Of a DNA stretch of 64,000 bases, positions 43,201-55,200 are shown in pieces. Made by a program: the position numbers and the translations under genes. Within the stretch, counting starts at the first letter, position 1; every line of letters starts with the position of its first letter. The notes below the pieces were generated by a model. That model saw only the letters and a list, made by a program, of their open reading frames with translations, was not told the origin of the DNA and searched no databases. This stretch comes from Trileptium ribeirensis (Eukaryota > Nematoda > Enoplea > Enoplida > Thoracostomopsidae), in the NCBI GenBank assembly GCA_030248225.1, contig JASANE010024751.1:41159-105158 (forward strand), in the 5' to 3' direction.

Positions 43201-46200
43201 GTCGATCATCATTTACTCTTTGATATTATTAATCATTGCCCTTGTCACTGTGTACTTTGAAGTTTAGCACGACATTTCTTACACAAAAGCGTTCAGTTGG
43301 TGGTGGTTGGTAAAATTTACTCCAAACTATACCAAATTCTTGTTTACGAATTTTCCAAGTCTGACTGAATGTCACAATAATTTCTTCTGTGTCAAGCCTG
43401 TCGTAAATTTTCTTCTGTATCAAGCCTGTCGTAAATTTGACGAAGAACAAAACCAGCGGACTACAGATAGAAACTTACATCCATATTGTACTTTAAATGT
43501 TATTATTGTGTTCAATATTTTTGCGTTTGTCTGTTTGCTAAAGAAGTTATGCGCCTCGTTGTCGTATTCACAACAATCCGATCACACAGCCTGTTTATAG
43601 GCTTTTCCATGGAGGGAAGGGTGGCCCAAATGTTTAGGCCTTCCCAGATATGTTTGTACTTCCCCAGTTCAGCACCGTCAGGTTCCCTCAGATATATTTT
43701 TCTGCGCGACTAAAATAGACCGACTTTTCTCTGCGAGGCAAAAATGCACCAATTTTTCCTTGTTGAATTGCATTATTATTTTATATTTACTATGAATGGG
43801 TCATTTATGCTATTATGGCGTTTTTCAGTCCCCCCAGTTCAGCTGGGGGTACCCAGTTCGACCTGGGCCCCCAATTTGTGTTCTCTAGTTCGATCTTTGG
43901 GTTGTGGTTGTTTTCACCCAGGTACTTTGGAGCCACTTTGGGAAAGCCAGTGTTTAGAGGTTCATTTCAACAAATCAATATAAAAGGGGATACCAAAATT
44001 CCGTTCGTTAACAAACAACAAATCTACCTCACACGATTTTGCATATTGGACTCACTGTCTATGACGATATAACAGCTATTCGTATTCGAAAATTCTGTTG
44101 TAATGTTTATGTAGTAGACAATTTATATATATTTGGAGAACTGTTCCTGTCTAATATTATTTTTGTATTATAGTGGTAGTGCTGCCCTGTTGGATTTAAG
44201 CCACTGTTAAAACTTAACGGGATTGAATACAGCGTTCTTTTAAACATTATATAGCATGTAATCTGAAAAAAAACTGCATTCATTCATAGAGAATTGTGGC
44301 GGTACATCATCTGGTAGCGAATATTGCTGTCGAACGAACTATCAGTAGGCGTGTGAACCGTGCAGTTGCCTTTAATAAATAAATTACTAAAAACTTCATA
44401 AAGTTGGCTTTCCAAATTTTTCGGAGTCGTAATTGATTTGACCTATCCACAGTGGGATTGTGTAAATTTTCTCCAGCACTGTCTCGAATTCTCATGCTCT
44501 TTCTACAGGTATCCAAAATCCTCTCATATTACAGTAAATGCTAGATTTATGTATACACCCTTTAACTGGCCTGTCCACAGCACTCCGAAAAGTGGGGGGA
44601 AACTTCGGGGGGGCATGTTCATTCTCTGGGGAAATTAAAAGTGGGACGGATAAATTTTGCTTAATAATACTTAATATTTCCATATTTTCATGCATTTTTA
44701 CTACCATGAATTTATTTTCAAGCTAAAAACGATATTTTAGCATTATAAATAGTGGTAATTAATGTTTAAAAACAATTTGCAAACAAAAAACATAAATTTT
44801 TAGACATAAAAAATTTTTGGAATTAGTTGAACATGGGGGTTTCGGCCGAGTGGGTGGGGACGGACATAGGGGAAATCTCACGAACATGGGGATTTAGAAG
44901 GTGGGGGTCCCCCCACTGCGGACAGGCAATATTAAATGATGTTTTCTGTATATTAAATATCTTTAAAGTTAATTACTACCATGTATTTATAATTGTATTG
45001 TAAACTAGACATTCAAAATCGAAGGTGGGCAAATGAGTAAGTATTTTTGGGTTTGTGGGCATTTTTATAGACTTCGGAGTTTTTTAATAATTCGCCGTAC
45101 CAATTCTTTTAATTATTTTTACATAATTTAGTAAAATTTCTATGTTTAGAGTAGCAATTAAAAATACTGTCAGTATTTTTGTGCAAGGTGTGTATTTTTA
45201 CCTATAGGAAAACCAAATGAATAAAATATATATTATTTCGGAAGCACGAACAGTTATGTAGCAGACATCGTCAAATCTAGTTTATGTGGTAGCGAATGCT
45301 GCTGTCGAACTAGCTACTAGTTTAGGCGTGCGAGCCGCATAATGGTCAAAAATAAATAGAGTGCAAAAGCTCGGAAAAGTCCCTTCACGTGCTAGATTGC
45401 TTTACACATCTAAATAATTAACGGTTCTGTATATTAAATATTTTTTAAATTAGATACTACCATGTACAGTACTGGCCAGAAATGCTGGCTAGTCCAAAGT
45501 GGGGGCGGCGGGGAGGCGGCATTTTCGGCTGCCCCCCGGCAAAACGGAGGTACCCCCCGTCTCTTACTCCTTAGCAAAAATTCGGGTACTCCCCAGCTCA
45601 AAGCCCCATGTTGACAAAAACAAACGTCTAAACACGACAAAATCCGGCAAAAAATTGGTCCCCCGGCAAAATCTGGCACCCCCGACAGGTGAACCCGGGG
45701 GCCCCCAGCTATAATTTCCGAAGTTTGGACTAGCCAGAAATGAGTGCTGTTGGTTAAGTGTTCACTCGTTCGATAAACTCAAAATTTTGTTCGAAATGTG
45801 TTCGAACTTTTGCTTTTTTAAATTTGTTCGGGAATAAGTAAATTTTGTTCGATTTCTGCTCCATGTGCGTTCGTTCGAAAGGCGACATTCGTTTCTGGCG
45901 GATACTGTACGTATTTATATCACTGAAATATTGTAAAGCTTGAAAATTATTTTGTACGTTTTACAAACACCTAGGAATTTTATGCATATGCATATAGTAT
46001 TCTCGACAATATTGATCGCTGCTCGGTCGTTGCACTCTCGTGTCTTGCCCATTGGAAAAAATTTTAATTTGAAATGTTGTTTGTTTTTAATCGCTCGCTG
46101 CTCGCTTGTAATGGGACAGTCAATTATTGTGGCCAGTATTGTATTAGAAAAAGTTTATCACCGCTCCTAACATTTCGGAATGCTGTGGGCGGCCACTAAT

Positions 46201-49200
46201 TGCGGTAAACCGCTATCTATCTGTATGTATAAATTATTGAATCCTATCTAGGCTTCCTAACTTTCAAAACAAAAATGTGAATATGAACCATTGTTCTTTG
46301 GTATGGTCTGCTTGGGTTCCTTTAGCAATGTACCTAGTAAGCAGATTCTACGGTACACGTCATAGTTGACTGCAGCTTTACGATGGTGCGAACAATAAGC
46401 GAACAGCGTTCAATTATCTAGATACTTGGAAGCTTAACTCTATGTCAAGGCAGTTGCCTCGAATTTTATGCACGTAATGAGTTACCTTGTTTTAGTCATA
46501 TAGTCTGATTACCAATCGGGATGTGTGGACATTTCGAACCGCCGCAAGCAGTTTGCCTCCTCGATGTATTGCAGTGGACCCACCAAATGGGCGCATTATT
46601 GCAGCTGCCGGTATATACCTACTTAAGCCAGATCTCGGACTGGAAAATTGGAAAGCAACATTTAACAGCGTTCAATCTACTGCAAGTCACAACGGAATGG
46701 TTGCGAGCTTTGGCGATTCGCCCGACTCCATTACGGCGTCAACATCTCTTTTCCGATATCCAAGTGGGCCTCAAACCACATTGTCTACGCTTGGACACAG
46801 AGGGTAAGTCAGTATACGGCACACATGATATGAAGTTGCGGATAAAAATAAACAAATCTGTAACAAACTGTTCTATTCCTGAGCTATTGAATTGTGCGCC
46901 AACTTGCTAACTGGTACTATTTTTTGCAAACGACTTGCTTTTATATCTGTTCGTAAACAACTACTGTAAAAGGTAATTTCATTATAAAACTAAACGTTTG
47001 ACTTATATCCTTCTTTATCAAGCTAACTCTGGCTACCCAGATAATTTTTATTGGATTGATTTGTTTGATATTTTGTATAAAAATGAATATATTAGGGTTT
47101 TGTAATAATGAATACTTTAGGGGTGATCACCTTCTACTTGCTTGTGAAAACTGCAAGTTTAGAACCACCAAATATAACTATGATGGACATAATAGTAAAG
47201 TTGGCTGATAATGCCACCGGCAATAAAAAATTGTAACGGTTGTATCAGTCATTTTTGTCGAACGGATAATTGTTGCAGTCCATATTTATGCTTCTGTCAT
47301 CGAATCGATTTGCTTTTTATTTTTTTATTATAGCTGTATCCAATTCGTTGCATACAGTCGCAGTCAGAAATATGTGAAAAATAATCGATTGAAATTTCGA
47401 TCAAACGGAAGTTTCATCGATTTGGATTTGTGCCCAATTAAACAGTTATTTACAGTGTACGGGGTTGATCATGTTGAGTCAGATAACCACAGTAATACAC
47501 CAGCAATCCGTGAAGCACAACGCGGTGTAGGTTTAGTACAGTCTTTTATTTGTTTTCCTTTGGCGTTCAAAATCATGGAAATTTTCCACGTTTACCAATA
47601 ATGAAACTTTCAAGGATATAAGAAAATTTAGGGCGATTTGTCAAGTTGCAGTTCTTAAAGAATGACGTATGGACGCATACGACCCAAATACCACAGCTTC
47701 TATAGAAATCAAAAATTATGAAATTTATTCAAGCTTTCGTCGGGCACCTAAGATAAATAGAACAAACGTCAAAATTAGATTTTAATGCTAAAATTGCAAA
47801 AGTTTACCACAATTTAGCTTCTCGTGGGGTAACAATATACCTGTTGTAGGCTTAAAACAATAAAATCTTGTTGGAGGTAGATTTATCCCTTCATCGGTAA
47901 CCATTTTATATTTTGATGAAGTTCTTACAGTTACGCACAGAAATGAACGCAAATTTTTCGCGAATTGCTGGGCTCGCCATATTGGAGAGCCAGGCATTAT
48001 CAAGTGCCCCCTGGCTAAAACGAGGTGCCCCCAGTTACTGTCTTTTTACAAAATTTTGGTTTGTCCAGCTTTTCGCTTCTTTGAAAAACTTTTCATAAGT
48101 CGCCTCTTAGGAAACATCTCCAAATAACATATAATTTGATCAAAATTTGTACTAAAACTATATTTTAAAGCCAAAAATTTAGTAAATTTTGTCAAAATTT
48201 GGTTCAAAATCGGTTTTTCTTTCCATCAAAAGTATTGTAGCAGCCCTTCTGACGCTATTTTCAACCATTTTTTCTTGCCAAAATTGGACATCCTCCGTTT
48301 CGGAACCAAACCCCGGTTCATGCCCTCTGGCAAACCTTTTAGCGAATTGAGAGCCTAGAATTGTTCTCGAATGGTAATTGAACAGCTCTTAATTTTTCGC
48401 GATCGATTACGGAAGAATTCGCTTCTATTTCTGAACGTGACTGTAGTTCTTGCATATACATAATAAACAGGTTTACCACAATTTAGCTTCTCGTGGGGTA
48501 ACAATATACCTGTTGTAGGCTTAAAACAATAAAATCTTGTTGGAGGTAGATTTATCCCTTCATCGGTAACCATTTTATATTTTGATGAAGTTCTTACAGT
48601 TACGCACAGAAATGAACGCAAATTTTTCGCGAATTGCTGGGCTCGCCATATTGGAGAGCCAGGCATTATCAAGTGCCCCCTGGCTAAAACGAGGTGCCCC
48701 CAGTTACTGTCTTTTTACAAAATTTTGGTTTGTCCAGCTTTTCGCTTCTTTGAAAAACTTTTCATAAGTCGCCTCTTAGGAAACATCTCCAAATAACATA
48801 TAATTTGATCAAAATTTGTACTAAAACTATATTTTAAAGCCAAAAATTTAGTAAATTTTGTCAAAATTTGGTTCAAAATCGGTTTTTTTACATCAAAAGT
48901 ATTGTGGCAGCCGTTCTGACGCTATTTTCAACCATTTTTTCTTGCCAAAATTGGACATCCTCCGTTTCGGAACCAAACTCCGGTTCATGCCCTCTGGCAA
49001 ACCTTTTAGCGAATTGAGAGCCTAGAATTGTTCTCGAATGGTAATTGAACAGCTCTTAATTTTTCGCGATCGATTACGGAAGAATTCGCTTCTATTTCTG
49101 AACGTGACTGTAGTTCTTGCATATACATAATAACTTCAACGCTACTGATTTAACGAAAAGCGGCCATAGTAAAATTTTATTTCAGTGCCCCCCGGCAAAA

Positions 49201-52200
49201 CAGTTGTGCCCTCGTTGGGGCACATGGTAAAATTTTTGGCTTCCCCCGACAAAAACCGATACCAGATGACATAAAAAAATTGACTAAATTTTTTACAATA
49301 ATCCCTTTTCGAAGTTAAAAATTTGATTAATTTCCGCCAATAGCAGTTGTTGATAAGTTAGTTTTATCCTCAACAAAGTACATTTTGCACTGTTTCTTAA
49401 GCTATTTAGCCTTTTTGCTGAAAAATGACAAACAAATTTTTAATTTCGACCTCACTTTAAGTCAAGGCCCCACTTCACACTCCTTGCCAAAATGCGGCGA
49501 CCTCAATTCCCAACCAGTCCCTCAACCCTCCCTGCCCCCGTTCATGTCCACTGGCAAAATTTTCATCGAAGCCATCACATGACAAGGTGTTGGATTAGCT
49601 TCGGTCTGAATGGGAAATTGCAAAAACAGGTTTACATAGACAACAGTTATTGCTAAATGTCATCAAAGCATAGATGACTTGTGCGCAACACACAATTTTT
49701 TGTACAAGTGAACGCTGTTTTACGAAACGACAACTGCTTCGTTTGGTTCGATTCGGTAAGTGTGTGCGTCCACGAAGTGGTTAATTAATGTTATGAAGTA
49801 GGGTTGTACCGGATACAAATTTTACCGGATACCGGATATTCGGTTCCCAATATCCGGCCGGATAACCGGTTACCGGATATGTGGCGCAACTGTCATCTAT
49901 CATAGAAAAATAGAAATATGACCGACGTACACTATTATCTCGCCATTTGTTTTAGAATTTAGAGTTTATCTGACTAGCGTTGCGATGTCCAGTGCATCTG
50001 TGATTTGGAAATATTTTATGGTAGCAAATCCTCCGATATTCATGCGAAATGCAACACCTGCGGGAAATATATCTCCAGGGGTGGGAAGACACCCAAAGAT
50101 TTCGGAACAAGTGGACTCAGAAATCATTTGAAGCAGCATCCCGCGGTGTCAGCAGAATTCGAGACTCAGTCAAAAGACGCAGCGAGAGAGCGCCAGGATG
50201 ATAAAGAGCGGCCGAGCTCGATCACTGTGAAAGAGAAAAAGCAGCAAACACTGGAGCAGATGGCTTACCGGGTGAAGAAGTGGGACATCAACAGTGAAAA
50301 AGCACAACAGATTCATGTGCGAATTGGGGAGATGATAGCCGGCGACTGTCAGCCAATTGCGATGGTGGAAGATATGGAAGATAAGCTGTGCCTGGGCAGC
50401 GCAACCTTGTCAATGGTGGTGCCACTATGTCGCGGGTTGGTACGATGCTTGCGAGGTCTTCCCGATAGTGGAGTGGGAACAATGAAATGTACTCTCGTCG
50501 TGATTTTCGACTTCGCGGCGTACGCGCCGAAGTCAGTGTGACTCTGTGTGACGGGAGCAGCAAGTCGGCCGTGACGCGCTTTGGGAAACTGAACGGGTTA
50601 AAACTGTGACCTTCTTGAGGTGGAACGAACTGTCAGACGTCGGAAGGCCGTTTGAACCAACAGAGATCGACAAATTTCTGGTGTCATCAAACACACCGAT
50701 GTACTTGTGCGTTCTTGGAATTTCTCTGAATGACCAAGCCGCAAGCTTGTGTGTCCCCAATGACCTTTCTCAAACGTAGTCCAGCAAGCATGATGCTGCA
50801 TATATATGCATGCAGAAAGAAGCTCCATGCTGCCATTCGTTCGGTGTTTCATAAAACCAAACTTTCACTTTGCTGTATTTTGCAAATATCCGGTATCCGG
50901 CCGGATATTAGAAAATATCCGGCCGGATACCGGATATATATGCCTTATCCGGCCGGATACCGGATGCCGGATACCGGATATCCGGTACAACCCTATTATG
51001 AAGTAAATGCATATCAGAAGTAGATGTTTACCTTCAGGAATAGAAGTCATTATCACTGAGCGCTACGAAACACCTTCTAATGTACACTAAAAGTGTATTG
51101 TTAGATGTTTTGTTATAATCTCCGTTTGGATTTTTTTTTCTGAAATATATGTGGGCAAATATGTTTCGTATATGTGGGCAAATATGTTTTTAACAAAATC
51201 CAAACTGAATAAACTGGTTGTTCAAACCTACTGGTTAGATTTGTTTTACCAATAAATTGCAATTCTGCTTAAATCAAGATTTATTGTGTTATACGTGCGT
51301 ATATTAAGTAATGGCGACGTCATAATCCGGGCTGTAGGTGTATTTTATTGTTTGCTCCAATGTTAATAAAATGTTCAAATGTACACGTAATAAATACAGT
51401 TCTACAGTATGGAAATTACTGTGTGTGTTATATAATAAACAACACATCTGTAGGTCTAGGTTTTCAGAACCGGTTGCATAGTCGCTGAAAAGGATTTACT
51501 CGCAGACTTTGTAGATGGTGCTTGCATGAGCAATGATGGAAATTCGAGGCTGCGCTATAATGGCAAAGAAACAGAAGAAACCGATCAAAAGTCTTTAAAA
51601 TGGCACACGGGCCGTATTAAATTCTGCGAATTTTCTCCAGACAGTCGATTCATTGTATCAGATAAGTTGTATTCCGTTGGAGACCTTGCTGTTTTAATGT
51701 GTTCAAGCGCTGCAAACTTAATTAAAATATAAACGGAAATTTATTATTTATGTAGTTCATTTTCTGCTGTGTGTATATAAATAAAATTCTAAATTCTGCC
51801 AACAACCTCTGATTGTGAGCGCCTGGTCTTGATCAACTACCCAACAACTTGATCAATTTCTTGCAGCACTAGCTTTCCCACCGAAGTGGTCTTATATATT
51901 TCGGCCTCTACATAAGTTTCTCCCACGTTCAGGCTCTCCAGTTGTTTTGCCATCCCACAATTCAGGCTCCAGGAACTTTTCTGTACAACCAATAAATAGA
52001 TCAGTTGTGCGATGCGGAGAAAAAATACGCCAATATTTCCTTGTACAACTAAAAAATCATTAAATTTTTGCTCTGCTGAGCTAATAAACATTAAAATAGC
52101 ATTTGATTTCACTATATAATGTACATTATTACTAGTAACTCGTCAGCCAGGATGAAGCGGAGCGAGCGTGGTTTCATTTTTAAGTCATTTTATTTAATCA

Positions 52201-55200
52201 CCTGTAACAGGCTGTGTTAGATAATATATACTACCGTAAAACCTCTTGATCCCTGAATCCATCGAAAATCATAAAACGTAGTCGACACCAAACCCGTCGA
52301 AAACAACTGACACCGCATCAAGTATTTGGTCTCTAGATAACCAAACCATCGTATTCAGCCTACCGGAAAACCTATATACACAATTCTTGATAACCTGTAC
52401 GCAATGCGTAACCAACAACAACTGAAGACAGGTTATATTCTGGAAATTGAGTTCATTGACTTAAATTCTTAGAAAACACGTGAAAAAGTTTGAAATGTAC
52501 AAACTGGCTCTGGACTCAGGATGACCAAATCATTCTGTTCAGCGTTCAGAAAAATTCGTGATTCCTTGCACGCAGTACATAACCAAACAAATGAAAATGG
52601 ACTACGTTTCGAAAATCGGGTTCGTCGATCGTAAAACCCTCGAAATCCCATGAAGACGTAATAGTCAAATAGCACCCTAGATAGCAAAGCCGTCATATCC
52701 AGCATGCTTCATAAATTAATAGGTAATCATTGTGAGGTAAAAACACGCAATAACATACCTGAAATAAAAAATCGCTGGCAAAACGGTCGACGAAATATAT
52801 TCGGCCCCACAGCGTCCAAGGGAATGATCCCACAAAAAGTCGTGGTCAGCAAAGTTGTATATCTCAATAGGCTGCGTCTGCGCGGTGGTATCCGTTTTTC
52901 GATGCGAAACCTGTGTTGCGAGATGTGTTTGCGAAACACTGGTAACCGTATGGCCAGATTTGGCAAAGAACCCTTAAAACCTGTTTTTCAACCATTTTAA
53001 CCCTGAAAGAGATGTCGGACCCGTTCGTGTTCAACTAAACGGCACATCACCGTCACTTTTGCTATGGAATAAAAAATTATCCAAATGCATCCATCCGACG
53101 AAGATGATACCGGTGAGCTGAATGAAGAGGTTCTCGGTGTTTCGATGCGATGACTGCACGAGATATGAGCTGCGAAAGACTAGTATATTCCCATTTAGCA
53201 AAGAACCATCAAAAACGTGTTTTTGCCATTTTGATCCTGAAAATGGGATCGGAGCCGTTCGAGTTCAACTATAGTGCAAACCCCCATCAGTTTTGCTATT
53301 GAATAACAAAAGTTGCCGCAAAACAACCATCCGAAGATGAATTATGAATGACAGAAACAGGCTAAAAAGAAATTTTCACGATTTTTCCCAATGGCGCCCT
53401 CAGTGCAAACTCCGCTCGCTCTGTTTCAATTAATTATTAACAACTGTGAATTTGTTGTATATATCATTTCTGCATTGTTAGACCATCAGTTTGACCTAGC
53501 GAAAACCGAAATTTTTCGTCCCAGCAGGTGTTCCTTCCACTTACTTTCGAGGCAGTTTATGAAAGATAGCATCACCTATTGAATGAAAATGACTGCTATA
53601 ATATACTGGAATTTCCACAGTGAAGTGATTGGGGGAAACCACTTTCCAAATCCCCTAGATTTTTCTTCATATTTGCTCGCCTCCACGCGGTGGAAACTCC
53701 CATATTCAACTAAGTTCAAAAATATTTTATCTCTGAAAATTTATTTCTTGTGTGCAAAATGTTTATTAAAATAATAAATACCACTATTTCTAATTCTAAA
53801 ACGCCGTTTAATAGCTTGAAAATACATACGCGGCAGTAAAACTACATGAAAATATGGAAATATTTAGTATTCTTAAGTAAAACTTATTTCACTCACTTCG
53901 AAATTTTCCCCGAGAATGAACATGGAGCACTCCGAAGTAAGTTCCCCCTCTCAATTTTCGAAGGGCTGTGGACAGACCAGATATATCATGAAAAAGTGTA
54001 ATAATATTTCGATAAACTACATTATGGTATTTTTGTAGTAAATTGATAGCATTCAGTCGCAAGCAGCTATAAGTACAAAATAATTGACATTTTATTTGAC
54101 TTCGATCCGTTTCGATTAAACGAAATTTCGATGTATTGTGACCAAACGAAATATCTGTGGATTGCGATTTGTATCGTTTTCGGTTACTCATATTTTTTGC
54201 TTAGGGCTCTATTTTAACGTATTACAAAAATATGCAAATGTTTTGCAGATACAATGTTACAATAATTATAACATTTTGTAGCTGGAGCATTGGTGCACTT
54301 AATATTCTCAACTCTCATTGCACGTGGTTAGATATTGCTCAGACGGTACATCCGGACATTTTGCAACGGTTGTTTCGGAAACACAATCAGTGCTTACGAT
54401 GTAATCTTTATGCTGTACTGATTTTTACAATCTGCAAATTGCTAGAATTCTCCAAAAGTGCTTTTTGTTGTTTCATGTATTGTTTTCCTACTGTGCCACA
54501 GACATACTTAGAATAGTCCATAGATTCTACAGATTTTAGGTAACTAGTTGCTTCTCTGGCTTATCCAAACGATCAAAATTTCCTATATCCGGGATGTGGA
54601 CTGGCGGTCCCTATTTCTGAGCTGAGGGAACTAAAAGTATCTGGGAGCGCTTCCCCCTGTTATTCATCTGGATTCGCCAGTTGAAGTGGGTGGACTATAA
54701 AGTACTGATATTGTTAGAAGTTGTCAAATATATTATGTATCCTAACGGTTATTGATTGCAATTATTAGGTATAATTGAAATAGAGGGAGCGGAGTTTCCA
54801 CAGGGCGCTAGGAACAAAAATCGTGAAATTTTTTTGCCGCTGTCATTCATAACTCATTTTCGGATGAAAGGATTTCGACAAATTTTTTTCGATAGCAAAA
54901 GTGACGACGACATGTCCTTTAGTTAAAAGAAAATAGCTCCGACTTCATCCTCCGGGTTAAAATGGCAAAAAGCATGTTTTTAAGAATTCTTTGCCAAATC
55001 TGGCCATACGGGTACCAGACTTTCGCAGCCCATATCTCGCGACACAGGCTTCGACTAGAAATATGTAGGGACCATCATCCAGAATCAACTTATCGAGATC
55101 TACAACTTTGCTGCCTTCGACTTATTTGTGGAACCAACTCCCTGACCTGCTGTTTGGCTGAATATGATTCGTCGACCCTTTGCCAGAAATGGCGATACTT

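Larger units (their letters stand above)
43123..46495 (+). other. Intron 12
   Basis: It contains a palindromic cluster at 43150-43217, a 29-bp tandem repeat at about 43381-43437, C-run sequence at 43610-43960 and two MITE-like elements. A duplicated segment with GTAGCGAAT.TTGCTGTCGAAC occurs at about 44315 and 45291. A GTTCGAA-rich stretch lies at 45760-45890. Confidence 0.65.
47527..51459 (+). other. Intron 14
   Basis: It contains a 669-bp tandem duplication (47802-49133), C-run sequence to 49570 and a hAT element with a BED-finger relic (49799-50995). Confidence 0.7.

Noticed and set aside
46521..46910. 129-codon open frame overlapping exon 13
   Set aside because: It is a different frame of the exon. 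The frame with WD40 character and correct splice phases is the one annotated.
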